Below are positions 1 through 7,180 of a stretch of DNA of 12,152 bases, in pieces. Location: NCBI GenBank assembly GCA_964486825.1, contig CAZAQS010000135.1, positions 1-12,152 of the forward strand, written 5' to 3'. Source of the DNA: CAZAQS01 sp964486825. Lineage in GTDB: Bacteria; Chloroflexota; Anaerolineae; Anaerolineales; UBA4823. Below the pieces are notes generated by a model, which searched no databases, was not told the DNA's origin, and worked only from the letters and a program-made list of their open reading frames with translations. The translations under genes were made by a program, and so were the position numbers. How positions within the stretch are numbered: position 1 is the stretch's first letter; each line of letters begins with the position of its first letter.

Positions 1-1
1 C

Positions 2-943
2 CCAGAAGCGCACTACCGCTCGACCGGGCCGGAGCTGTGGGAGCAAACCCTCGGGAAGATCGACGTGTTCGTAGCGGGTATGGGCACAGGTGGCACCATC
101 AGTGGAGTTGGACGTTACCTGAAGGAAATGAATCCGCATATCAAACTGATTGGAGTGGATATCGAAGGTTCTCTGTTGTATGATACCTGGAAGGCAGGAA
201 GAATTCCGCCGGATGTCCTGCTTAAATCATACAAGGTCGAAGGGATAGGGGAGGATTTTATCCCCGGTACGCTGGACTTAAGCCTGGTCGACGAAGTGGT
301 TCAAGTTAGCGATCGAGACTCTTTCCTTATGGCGCGGCGCTTGATGAGGGAAGAAGCTATTTTCTGCGGTGGATCCTCAGGTTCAGCTGTGGCAGGGCTG
401 GTGAAATCGGACATCGTGCGGACGCTCAAACCTGGCCAAACTGCAGTTGTCTTGCTGCCCGATTCTGGCAACCGTTACCTGAGCAAAATGTTCGATGATA
501 CCTGGATGCGTGAGAATGGCTTTTTCGAACCTGTATGGTCATCGAAGAGCGTTGCCGACGTCTTGGGAAGCCGCACAAGTTCGAGCTTGATCACGGCCAA
601 GCATGACGAGCGCATCACCAGCGTAGTTGCCTTGATGAAGCAATACGATATCTCCCAGGTGCCAGTGATCGATGAGAGCGGCAGTTTGATCGGGATTGTA
701 ACGGAAGTAGAATTGCTGAAGCGTCTATTGGCCGCCGGGTGCGATCATGATCCGGATGAGACGATTTCCGCGATCGTCAATCCCTGGTTCTTTACCGCAT
801 CGCCAGGAGATAATATCGGGTTAGTTTTAGAAGCTTTCGAGCGTGGATCGGTAGTTGTCGTCGTGGATGGTGAGCGTCCGGTTGGCATCTTGACCAAGAT
901 CGATGTAATAGACCTGATCTCACGAGAGACAACTCTATTGTAA
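2..943 (+). CDS. Cystathionine beta-synthase, C-terminal part (5' end outside window)
   Basis: PLP-dependent lyase that joins homocysteine and serine to cystathionine, or works as a cysteine synthase, in the cytoplasm. The reading frame is open from base 2, so the gene starts to the left of the window; 313 residues are visible. The fragment opens with PEAHYRSTGPE and then VFVAGMGTGGTISG, the glycine-rich stretch typical of this fold, and has GGSSGSAVAG near residue 120, another conserved loop. SGNRYLSKMFDDTWM marks the end of the catalytic domain, as in bacterial CBS enzymes. Two CBS repeats follow, roughly residues 183-240 (ending in VPVIDESGSLIGIVTEVELL) and 250-308 (ending in RPVGILTKIDVIDLI). 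They probably form a regulatory Bateman module. The catalytic Lys region is outside the window. A cysteine synthase with CBS domains is the alternative. Family assignment is firm, exact substrate less so. Confidence 0.93.
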   Translation, partial: PEAHYRSTGPELWEQTLGKIDVFVAGMGTGGTISGVGRYLKEMNPHIKLIGVDIEGSLLYDTWKAGRIPPDVLLKSYKVEGIGEDFIPGTLDLSLVDEVVQVSDRDSFLMARRLMREEAIFCGGSSGSAVAGLVKSDIVRTLKPGQTAVVLLPDSGNRYLSKMFDDTWMRENGFFEPVWSSKSVADVLGSRTSSSLITAKHDERITSVVALMKQYDISQVPVIDESGSLIGIVTEVELLKRLLAAGCDHDPDETISAIVNPWFFTASPGDNIGLVLEAFERGSVVVVVDGERPVGILTKIDVIDLISRETTLL

Positions 944-965
944 CGAAAGAACTAGAACGTACTAT

Positions 966-1004
966 TAGCCACTCCCTAGAGACAATCCAGGGAGTGGCTA
1001 TTTT
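966..1004 (+). terminator. Rho-independent terminator after the CBS gene
   Basis: A perfect 12-bp stem (TAGCCACTCCCT at 966-977 with AGGGAGTGGCTA at 989-1000), an 11-nt loop and a TTTT tail lie 22 bases after the stop codon. It sits between two convergent genes. A second, weaker hairpin follows at 1006-1027 (AAACCTG/CAGGTTT, 8-nt loop), ending in TTTT at 1025-1028, and may act as a backup. Confidence 0.75.
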
Positions 1005-1123
1005 GAAACCTGGTGGGGTTCAGGTTTTCAGGCAGAATTCTGTGGTCGATTTTCGCAGATACTCAGCGTTGAAGTGGACTAAGCTGGTGCTACAACCTGC
1101 CGAAAAGCATGGCTGCTGAGATA

Positions 1124-2119
1124 CTAGACTCCACAGCTGCCTCCGCTGGGATTCTGCTGTAGGAGTCCGTTGGAAGCCAGCCACTGGCGCACTTCCTGGT
1201 AACCTGATCCGGACGAGATATTCTTGCTGACCACCTGGCGAGCATCAACTTCGGAAAAATCTAGATCCATTGCCGCTTTGAAGAAGGTGGCCAACTCCAT
1301 GGTTTGGCCAGGGTACCAGAATGCGTTGAAATATTTAGCAGCCTCGAACATCTCATCTTCGGTGGCTTCCTGGGAGGCCATTAATTGCAGTAAGCCCAAC
1401 ATCGCCATACCGTGGTTGCAGTCTGGGAAGTGGGTTGAGTTATTGCAGCATGGCCTGAACACATTCTGCGTCACATGTTCCAGGTGTTCCTGCTGATCGG
1501 CCGTTAACGACACGATCTCTGTACTGGCATACAGTTCGCGGATAGGTTTTTCAGCGATGGACCACCCTCCAGTGGAAGCGAAGTTTTCGACCTGGCCCTG
1601 GCTATTGGTAACCATCGGCCCTACTGTAAGGATGCTGTTTTGGTTGGTTATGCCTAAGGCCCAGAAGAAGTTGAGTAAAAAGTAGGCGTTTTCTTTATGG
1701 ATCGCTATTGGATCATCGCTACCCTCGGCCAGAATCGCCAACTGAGTTTCCGTCAAAGGGGCGCCTGCCCGTTCATAAACCTCCAGGAAAGCTGCGTAGT
1801 TGATGGCGCCGGAAGCCAGCAATTTTGGCCCCACATCTCCAAAATGAGCTTTTATGGCATAGCCATCTGGCGGGTTTACCTGCCTGGCCATATGCACCAG
1901 CTCTGAGGTCCTCTGAGCTTCTTGAGAGGCGCGGCTCAATTCCTTCTTCGTATGGCGTTGTTCGTTGATCAAAAAACCGCTGCCATTCCCTGCTAGAAAG
2001 GTGAATAATAAGAATATTACCCACCATTTCGATAATTCTGGTAATTGGATGCCTGGCTGTCTTGGTGGATTGTCCTTGGAGCTTCGGTCAGAGAATGGCA
2101 TAGGTGAGGGAGGTTTCAT
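1124..2119 (-). CDS. Membrane-anchored protein with CC...H...CxHxMxM motif, function unknown
   Basis: I do not recognise a named family. The 331-residue protein has a Pro/Ser-rich N-terminus (1-30), one hydrophobic segment at about 32-51 (WWVIFLLFTFLAGNGSGFLI), a probable short coiled stretch (52-80), and a largely helical, probably extracytoplasmic domain. Within this domain lies RPCCNNSTHFPDCNHGMAM (222-240), with C224, C225, H230, C234, H236, M238 and M240. This is an unusual density of soft-metal or thiol ligands. A further Cys sits near the end (C329, GGSCGV). The motif suggests a metal or cofactor site, but that is inference. The start is supported by AAGGA about 5 bases before the ATG on the minus strand. 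It is the second gene of a two-gene operon, beginning 15 bases after the 127-aa gene. Ending convergently with the CBS gene fits an independent unit. Confidence 0.85.
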   Translation of the reverse strand: MKPPSPMPFSDRSSKDNPPRQPGIQLPELSKWWVIFLLFTFLAGNGSGFLINEQRHTKKELSRASQEAQRTSELVHMARQVNPPDGYAIKAHFGDVGPKLLASGAINYAAFLEVYERAGAPLTETQLAILAEGSDDPIAIHKENAYFLLNFFWALGITNQNSILTVGPMVTNSQGQVENFASTGGWSIAEKPIRELYASTEIVSLTADQQEHLEHVTQNVFRPCCNNSTHFPDCNHGMAMLGLLQLMASQEATEDEMFEAAKYFNAFWYPGQTMELATFFKAAMDLDFSEVDARQVVSKNISSGSGYQEVRQWLASNGLLQQNPSGGSCGV

Positions 2120-2134
2120 ATTGTCCTTATTGAT

Positions 2135-2518
2135 TCAAGTTGAATCCGACCATAATGTATGTTGGACTGGATCATTTCTGACTGAAACCAAGGCATTCCG
2201 GATAATGTTTTCGATGTCAGAAGAGTCTTGACTGCCAGGATCATCCAGGATGCTTATATGTGTTTTTCCATCTTTGCCATGCGCCACCAATGTTACCAGT
2301 TTATTGTCATGGTCGTATGCGAGGAGAATGATCATCTGGCAGTCACAAAGCTCGCTACCATGATGAGGACAGGTGCAGTGAGTATGGGCTGTTTTTGCAA
2401 CCTGCAAATCAAACGATTGAATAACATGTAATCCGGCTTCCCGGAGATACATAGCCACCAGATCCACAACTACTTGACTGGTAGACGGAACAGTTAAAAG
2501 ATGAGTTGTTTGATACAT
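2135..2518 (-). CDS. Small Cys/His-cluster protein, function unknown
   Basis: A 127-residue soluble protein with no signal peptide or membrane segment. The N-terminal part (about 1-42) looks like a strand-helix-strand unit. It is followed by a compact cluster HTHCTCPHHGSELCDC (45-60) containing C48, C50, C58, C60, H45, H47, H52 and H53. Next comes a strongly hydrophobic strand (QMIILLAY), a second strand (LVTLVAHG) and a helical, acidic C-terminal tail. The spacing C-x-C-x-H-H-x4-C-x-C looks like a Zn, Cu or Fe-S site, but I know no family with exactly this arrangement, so no function is assigned. A purine-rich GAAGAAGGAAG directly precedes the ATG. It is the first gene of the minus-strand operon whose second gene also carries a Cys/His/Met motif, so the two probably share a substrate or cofactor. 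Confidence 0.82.
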   Translation of the reverse strand: MYQTTHLLTVPSTSQVVVDLVAMYLREAGLHVIQSFDLQVAKTAHTHCTCPHHGSELCDCQMIILLAYDHDNKLVTLVAHGKDGKTHISILDDPGSQDSSDIENIIRNALVSVRNDPVQHTLWSDST

Positions 2519-2569
2519 CTTCCTTCTTCACTTCCTATAGGATAACTTCCTATCGCCCTTTCGAAATCC

Positions 2570-2600
2570 ATTATTACTAAAGATTGCGTTATTGCTTCAA
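2570..2600 (-). promoter_or_regulatory. Weak candidate promoter for the minus-strand operon
   Basis: On the minus strand TTGAAG (2600-2595) is followed after 19 bases by AATAAT (2575-2570). This is 4/6 and 5/6 to the sigma-70 consensus, with a long spacer. It lies about 50 bases before the ATG at 2518. The region is AT-rich, so a chance match is quite possible. Confidence 0.25.
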
Positions 2601-2820
2601 GTGCTTTACCTTGATGATTAAATTTACCGATAATACGAATATTTGACCAGCGCTGTTTGCCCAACATACCAATAGGCGAAATGGCTTGTCGAAACTTGAC
2701 CATCCATTTCTGCAGAATATATTCCCATTCGTTTTTTCCACATCTTCATACACAATATTTCGTCATACCCGGATTTGCCAATGAGCAATTTGGCGCAATC
2801 CTTCTTCAGCAAGACAGCGC

Positions 2821-2849
2821 ATGACAAAGTTTATTTCCTCCGGTAACAT
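2821..2849 (+). promoter_or_regulatory. Candidate sigma-70 promoter for the lipoprotein operon
   Basis: ATGACA (2821-2826, 5/6 to TTGACA) and TAACAT (2844-2849, 4/6 to TATAAT) are separated by exactly 17 bases, 40 bases ahead of the ATG at 2890. Spacing and position fit; sequence match is moderate. Confidence 0.4.
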
Positions 2850-2889
2850 CCACACACAATTATCCCCAGTGTGAGGATCAGGAGTACAA

Positions 2890-3438
2890 ATGTTTCTCAA
2901 AAGACCATACCAATTCATTCTTTCTGCGGCCGTGCTTGGGACCTTGTTGATTACGGCATGCAGCAGCGAAGGTGAGGCGACATCCAGGAATGAACAACCC
3001 ACTCCAACCAATTCGGTGAAAGAAGAACCGGTTGAACAAGGTCTCATAAACACCCCGGTCATCCCGCCCTTGGAAACTCAAGAATGGGGAGTAGATCAGT
3101 TCAGGATTGACAGCCAGGGAGCAGTTGAGATAACGGTTACCCCGGTAAACCTGGATAATCCCGGTGAAACGATCGAATTTGAAGTCTCATTGAATACCCA
3201 TTCTGTGGATTTGAGCATGGATTTGACGGAGCTGGCGCTCCTGAGTACTGACACCGGGCTTTCTACCGAGGCTATCCTTTGGGATGCACCGCTGGGCGGG
3301 CATCATGTTGAAGGGAAGTTGTCCTTTCCTACAACGGTTAGGGGGGATTCAATTATAGAAGGAGTTAATGAAGTTCGCCTGATCATTTCTAATTTGGATG
3401 CTCCCGAGCGCGTTTTTGTGTGGCAGGTGCACCGGTGA
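2890..3438 (+). CDS. Secreted lipoprotein with beta-rich domain (THSVDLSMDL...GGHHVEG)
   Basis: A 182-residue predicted lipoprotein. Residues 1-24 form a signal peptide: positive start (K4, R5), hydrophobic core, lipobox ITAC with the lipidated Cys at 24. A low-complexity linker rich in Pro, Thr and Glu follows (25-65), then a beta-rich domain (about 70-182). The domain contains LNTHSVDLSMDLTELALL (101-118), STDTG (119-123), and WDAPLGGHHVEGKLSFP (131-147). From memory, similar domains occur in uncharacterised exported proteins of environmental bacteria, but no reaction is known to me. H104, H138 and H139 could contribute a metal site, though this is speculation. The ATG is preceded by AGGAG with a 5-base gap. 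It is first of three genes: its TGA overlaps the GTG of the next gene as GTGA. The neighbouring DUF2933-like and copper genes suggest a role in the cell envelope linked to metal handling. Confidence 0.85.
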   Translation: MFLKRPYQFILSAAVLGTLLITACSSEGEATSRNEQPTPTNSVKEEPVEQGLINTPVIPPLETQEWGVDQFRIDSQGAVEITVTPVNLDNPGETIEFEVSLNTHSVDLSMDLTELALLSTDTGLSTEAILWDAPLGGHHVEGKLSFPTTVRGDSIIEGVNEVRLIISNLDAPERVFVWQVHR

Positions 3439-3668
3439 ACCTGCTGGCACAAAGCATGCTTTCGGAGATGGAAGAAAAGATTGCCCAGGGGAAATCCCCG
3501 TTTTCTCCAATTGGAAAGAGAAAGGATGGTAAGCGGCCCATTTACGAATTGGACGGCTTTGGACAAAAGCATTTTTATTTCCGGTCTAAGAACCTGTTAA
3601 TCTGGCTGGCCGCGGAGGCGGAGATTGCTGAGCGCGCCCTCGTTCATACCCTGGAGTATTATCGATGA
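3435..3668 (+). CDS. Small protein of unknown function, translationally coupled
   Basis: A 77-residue protein that I do not recognise. It is mixed polar and charged, with no signal peptide and no Cys; the central part (GKRKDGKRPIYELDGF) is basic, and the C-terminus (NLLIWLAAEAEIAERALVHT) looks like one amphipathic helix. I chose GTG at 3435 because it overlaps the upstream stop (GTGA) and has GGCAGGTG just ahead, a normal layout for coupled genes. An in-frame GTG at 3420 would add five residues. Its own TGA overlaps the next ATG (ATGA). The 4-base overlap at both ends is the main evidence that this is a real gene. It is probably cytoplasmic and belongs with the lipoprotein and the DUF2933-like protein. 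Confidence 0.7.
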   Translation: MNLLAQSMLSEMEEKIAQGKSPFSPIGKRKDGKRPIYELDGFGQKHFYFRSKNLLIWLAAEAEIAERALVHTLEYYR

Positions 3669-3904
3669 TGAAAAAGCACCTTTTCATAATGATTCTCTGC
3701 TGCCTGATCCCGATCGCAGGCCTGGTCGCCCTATCGCTCTTTCAGGTGCAGCTATCGCCGCCTTTATGGTTGGGGTTCATGCTGCTCTGCCCCATCCTGC
3801 ACCTTGTCATGATGAAGTATATGATGCACGATGAGGATCACGAGCACCACCACCATACTCCTACCCTTCAGCAAAAACAATACGAAACAAAAGTGAAGGA
3901 GTGA
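3665..3904 (+). CDS. DUF2933-like small membrane protein with His/Met-rich tail
   Basis: A 79-residue membrane protein with two hydrophobic helices, about 5-26 (contains C12, C13) and 33-50 (FMLLCPILHLVMM). The second helix ends in the Leu-Leu-Cys-Pro-x-x-His pattern of DUF2933 proteins, often found near copper and other heavy-metal genes. The tail is ligand-rich: M49, M50, M53, M54, H55, H59 and the run HHHH at 61-64. It probably binds soft metal ions at the membrane surface, though the role of the family is not established to my knowledge. The ATG overlaps the previous stop as ATGA, with GGAG eight bases ahead; a second ATG follows at once and could be used instead. Last gene of the three-gene operon. 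Placement a few kb upstream of a Cu(+) ATPase supports a metal role. Confidence 0.85.
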   Translation: MMKKHLFIMILCCLIPIAGLVALSLFQVQLSPPLWLGFMLLCPILHLVMMKYMMHDEDHEHHHHTPTLQQKQYETKVKE

Positions 3905-3974
3905 TTGTTTGTCCGGTAAGCAACTACGCCAGGACCCTGAAAACATCGATATCTCTTGACCTGGTTATTTATGG

Positions 3975-3992
3975 ATAGGCAAATTGGCCTAT
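3975..3992. promoter_or_regulatory. 18-base inverted repeat upstream of the LuxR-type gene
   Basis: ATAGGC (3975-3980) and GCCTAT (3987-3992) are perfect 6-base arms around a 6-base AT-rich spacer. It lies about 110 bases ahead of the regulator gene and 24 bases upstream of its candidate -35 box. The size suits a dimeric regulator site, but 6-base arms also occur by chance. Confidence 0.3.
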
Positions 3993-4015
3993 ATTCAAAC
4001 CTAGCAAGATTTCGC

Positions 4016-4047
4016 TTGTAACCTCCCAACGACCACTATATGATAGT
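4016..4047 (+). promoter_or_regulatory. Candidate promoter of the LuxR-type gene with dyad over the -10
   Basis: TTGTAA (4016-4021, 4/6) and TATGAT (4039-4044, 5/6) are 17 bases apart, giving a leader of about 50 bases before the ATG at 4100. A 13-base dyad, ACTAT-ATG-ATAGT (4035-4047), covers the -10 box. A protein bound there would block the promoter. A related sequence is present upstream of the copper ATPase (7181-7198). Confidence 0.45.
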
Positions 4048-4099
4048 AAGGTCAGACAGTTGTCCCAATCGATCCCTTTCCTGTTAAAGGTTATTCCCG

Positions 4100-6904
4100 A
4101 TGCCAGATACCCTCCTGGCAACCAAGCTTTATATACCTGCGGTACGGCCCGGTGCTGTATCGCGTCCTCAGTTGGTCGAACATTTGCGGGCTGGTATGTC
4201 GGGCAAGCTCACCCTTATCTCTGGTCCGGCGGGTTTCGGCAAAACCAGCCTGGTCCAAGACTGGGTCTCGGGAATAGATCTACCGGTCGCCTGGCTTTCG
4301 CTCGATGAGGGGGATAATCATCTCAACCGGTTTTTCTCTTACCTTTTGGCGGCCTTTCAGCAGATCGACACTGCGATTGGCCAGTCCATCCTTAACATCC
4401 TCAACTCTCCTGAGCGCCCGCCCATCCGGGCTTTGATCACCACATTGGTCAACAACATTGCGATATCTGCGCCCCCCTTTATAATCGTCCTCGATGATTA
4501 TCACCATATTAATGATATCTCCATCCATGAAGCCCTGCGGAGCTTCGTTGAGCACCAGCCGGATCCTGTGCACCTGGTCGTCATAACCCGCGAGGATCCC
4601 CCCTTACCCCTGGCGCGCTTACGCGCCCAGGGACAGATGAACGAGGTCCGAGCGAGCCACCTCCGCTTTACAGCCCAGGAAGCAGATAGATTCCTTAACC
4701 ATCTGATGGGGTTAGGTCTTTCGAAGGAAGAGGTAGCTACCTTGACGATTCGTACCGAAGGGTGGATCGCAGGTTTGCAATTAGCAGCCCTTACCTTACG
4801 CGACCAGACAGACTGTTCGAGTTTCGTGCAAGCATTTACCGGAACGGATCGGCATGTAATGGATTACCTGGTGGAAGAAGTCCTTTCCTGCCAATCGGCT
4901 GAAATCCAAGAATTTCTTATACAAACCTCGCTCCTTCACAGGCTGAGTGGACCATTGTGTGATGCGGTGATAGGGAAGAATGGAGGAGGTGGAGGGGAGA
5001 GCCAAGCCATCCTGGAATACCTGGAACAGGCGAACCTTTTCGTCGTTCCGTTAGATAACCAGCGCGTTTGGTACCGCTACCATCATCTGTTCGCCCAGCT
5101 ATTGCGCGCCAGACTTCATCAAGTATTTCCAGATCTGATAAGCACCTTGTACTCGAAGGCTGCTAATTGGTGCCAGCAGCAGGGATTGATCCAGGAAGCG
5201 ATGAATTATGCCCTGGCGGGCGCAGATTGGGAACTGGCGGCGGACTGGTTGGAGCAGAATGCGGTTTCCTACCTGTCGAGTGGTGAAATAGCCTCGCTGG
5301 TCGGTTGGATAGAAGGGCTTCCAAAAGAAGTCATTCACCGTAGGCCAAAACTATCGATTGAATTGGCGTGGGCGCTTACCTTTGCCAACCGCTTGGAAGA
5401 GGTAGAACCCTTGCTCCACAACACGGAGATCTCACTCGATAGCAGCCTGGAGAACGAAACATCCCCTGCAGGTCTCCTGACGGAAAACGACAGGCGTGTG
5501 ATTCGAGCTAGTGTCGCTCTATTACGCGCCTATATAACGCTCGTTTCTGGAAATCCCTCACGCGCCATCCAGTTAGCCAATAAGGTAAAGCAGCTCTTGC
5601 CCGATGGGAATCCTGTAAGGAGTGGATGCGCACGCGAGGTGATGTACACTCATTGGATGTCTGGATATGCTTATCGCAGCCTGGGGGAATTATCTGGTGC
5701 AATTGATTCTTTCACCCAGGCCGTGCATTACAGCCGGCAAACAGGACAGCTCTGGCAAACTACAGTGGCAAAGACAGATCTTGCCATCGTATACCGGCAC
5801 CGAGGCCAGCTCAACAAGGCAGCTCACCTGTTTCATGAGATCTTACATTTTGCAGACAGCTACGGAGTCGGCAATCACAGTTACCTGGGCAGGGTAGAAT
5901 CGAACCTTTCCCTGATTTATCTGGAGCAGAATAAGCTGGATGAAGCATTGCACTATGCCAGCAATGGAGTAGCCTCGACCCAATATTGGCAAAGCACCCT
6001 TCACCTGGCCGGCACTTTAGCGCATTTAGCCTTGGTTCAGCTGGCGCTCGGTGATTTGAAGGGCGCAGCCCGTTCCGTCCATCATGCGGATCAGGCCAGG
6101 CGTGAGTACAAAGTGCTCCCAATTGTTAATAGTGTCGTAGATTACGCACAAGTTAGATTGTGGCTCAGACAAGGCAATCTGGCAGCCGCAGAGAGATGGG
6201 TGGACGAATTTCGGATCGCAAACAGGGATAAAATAGATTCTCGGTGGCCAGCCGATGAAAGCCTGGAAGTGAATTTGACTACCTTAGCGCGGGTGCTGCT
6301 TGCGAAATGGAAAGAAAGAAGCGACCAGGCTCTCTATGAGGAATGCCGGCGCCTGCTAGACCAGCTGAGCGATACTTTCAAGAGCGGGGAAAGGACCAAT
6401 GCCTTGATCGAAATTGGCGCGCTTCAGTCGGTTCTTCTATTCTCCCGAGAACGAACCCGGCAGAATACCCTCCCACCGACCAATAATCATTCGAAGGCGC
6501 TTAAGGTATTAGCAACGACGCTGGAATTAGCCGAGCCCGAAGGTTACGTACGGATCTTTGTAGACGAAGGGCAACCCATGGCGGAACTGCTTTACCAGGT
6601 CGCTGCGCAGGGAATCTTCCCCGAGTATTGTGGAAAGCTGCTAACCGCTTTTCCGGAGGCTGAAATTACACAAGGCGCTTCCCCAACGGCTATGGAGGAG
6701 CTAATCGAACCCTTGAGCGAACGCGAGGTTGAGGTGCTGCAACTGATCTCGGAGGGTCTCTCGAACTCAGAAATTGCATTGCGTCTTTCCCTCTCGCTGA
6801 ACACCATCAAAGGTCATACCCGCAATATCTACTCCAAGCTCAACGTTAATTCGCGAACGCAGGCAATTTCCAGGGCCAAGGCTTTAGGTATATTATCTCC
6901 TTAG
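4100..6904 (+). CDS. MalT-like LuxR-family transcriptional regulator (ATPase + TPR + HTH)
   Basis: A 934-residue cytoplasmic regulator of the MalT/LAL class (signal-transduction ATPases with numerous domains). It starts with DTLLATKLYIPAVRPGAVSR, the usual N-terminal signature. Walker A is GPAGFGKTS (42-50), Walker B FIIVLDD (127-133), with VITRED (161-166) and GWIAGLQLAA (221-230) also typical. The middle (about 350-830) is a helical repeat region of TPR type, for example the repeat around EQNKLDEALHYA. The C-terminal 65 residues (870-934) form a LuxR helix-turn-helix, with LSEREVEVLQLISEGLSN and LNTIKGHTRNIYSKLNV. A Gly run (295-299) lies between the ATPase and sensor parts. In MalT, ATP and inducer drive assembly and DNA binding; the inducer here is unknown. 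AAGG nine bases before the ATG supports the start. It is the only regulator in the window and may control the flanking metal genes; proximity is the only evidence. Confidence 0.93.
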   Translation: MPDTLLATKLYIPAVRPGAVSRPQLVEHLRAGMSGKLTLISGPAGFGKTSLVQDWVSGIDLPVAWLSLDEGDNHLNRFFSYLLAAFQQIDTAIGQSILNILNSPERPPIRALITTLVNNIAISAPPFIIVLDDYHHINDISIHEALRSFVEHQPDPVHLVVITREDPPLPLARLRAQGQMNEVRASHLRFTAQEADRFLNHLMGLGLSKEEVATLTIRTEGWIAGLQLAALTLRDQTDCSSFVQAFTGTDRHVMDYLVEEVLSCQSAEIQEFLIQTSLLHRLSGPLCDAVIGKNGGGGGESQAILEYLEQANLFVVPLDNQRVWYRYHHLFAQLLRARLHQVFPDLISTLYSKAANWCQQQGLIQEAMNYALAGADWELAADWLEQNAVSYLSSGEIASLVGWIEGLPKEVIHRRPKLSIELAWALTFANRLEEVEPLLHNTEISLDSSLENETSPAGLLTENDRRVIRASVALLRAYITLVSGNPSRAIQLANKVKQLLPDGNPVRSGCAREVMYTHWMSGYAYRSLGELSGAIDSFTQAVHYSRQTGQLWQTTVAKTDLAIVYRHRGQLNKAAHLFHEILHFADSYGVGNHSYLGRVESNLSLIYLEQNKLDEALHYASNGVASTQYWQSTLHLAGTLAHLALVQLALGDLKGAARSVHHADQARREYKVLPIVNSVVDYAQVRLWLRQGNLAAAERWVDEFRIANRDKIDSRWPADESLEVNLTTLARVLLAKWKERSDQALYEECRRLLDQLSDTFKSGERTNALIEIGALQSVLLFSRERTRQNTLPPTNNHSKALKVLATTLELAEPEGYVRIFVDEGQPMAELLYQVAAQGIFPEYCGKLLTAFPEAEITQGASPTAMEELIEPLSEREVEVLQLISEGLSNSEIALRLSLSLNTIKGHTRNIYSKLNVNSRTQAISRAKALGILSP

Positions 6905-6954
6905 AGAAGTGAATCCTCTCTTCCATAACCAGGAATCGCTTATACAGCTAATCC

Positions 6955-7010
6955 AAGCGCAGACGCGCTCCTGGCGCTTTTAGGTCTATATGTATAAGAC
7001 CTTGTTTCTC
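6955..7010 (+). terminator. Candidate terminator region after the LuxR-type gene
   Basis: Two hairpins in tandem lie 50 bases after the stop. The first is AAGCGC (6955-6960) with GCGCTT (6974-6979), continuing into TTTT (6978-6981). The second is AGGTCT (6982-6987) with AGACCT (6997-7002), followed by TTGTTTCT. Stems are short (6 bp), so termination may be weak; the second could be an operator. Confidence 0.4.
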
Positions 7011-7064
7011 CAATGATTCTCTCTAGAAGCTAACAAAATAACACCTTAACAACACTTTTGGGTG

Positions 7065-7094
7065 GAGACACTGACCCTGCTTTATCTATATACT
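7065..7094 (+). promoter_or_regulatory. Candidate promoter for the copper ATPase operon
   Basis: GAGACA (7065-7070, 4/6) and TATACT (7089-7094, 5/6) are 18 bases apart, about 140 bases ahead of the ATG. The -10 is good and the -35 moderate. A competing -10-like element (TATATT or TATTAT, 7186-7193) lies closer to the gene but has no good -35. Confidence 0.35.
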
Positions 7095-7180
7095 ACTAAA
7101 CAGGCTTTTATGCTTATATCAGGTCCTTAATTTCCCTTTAGCAAAACCAGGCCGGTTAGCTCTTCATCCACCGATCCTGA

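Larger units (their letters stand above)
2519..2889. other. Divergent intergenic region, AT-richer, no convincing gene
   Basis: 371 bases separate the minus-strand operon from the plus-strand lipoprotein operon. Short open frames exist on the minus strand (for example 2494-2703 and the end of 2763-3062), but they overlap one another, lack good ribosome sites and match nothing I recognise. The region is visibly more AT-rich than its neighbours. It holds a 9-base direct repeat (ACTTCCTAT at 2530-2538 and 2545-2553), a CCTATAGG palindrome (2534-2541) and an imperfect inverted repeat (2772-2781 with 2790-2800). It most likely carries the two divergent promoters and operators. A decayed gene cannot be excluded. 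Confidence 0.6.

Noticed and set aside
65..943. GTG at 65 as the start of the CBS-type gene
   Set aside because: The frame is open to base 2 and the extra residues (PEAHYRSTGPE...) match the family, so the gene begins outside the window.
2528..2556. Resemblance to loxP/FRT-type recombination sites
   Set aside because: Only a few bases are shared with those sites (AACTTCCTAT-like), the repeats are direct, not inverted around a spacer, and no recombinase is nearby.
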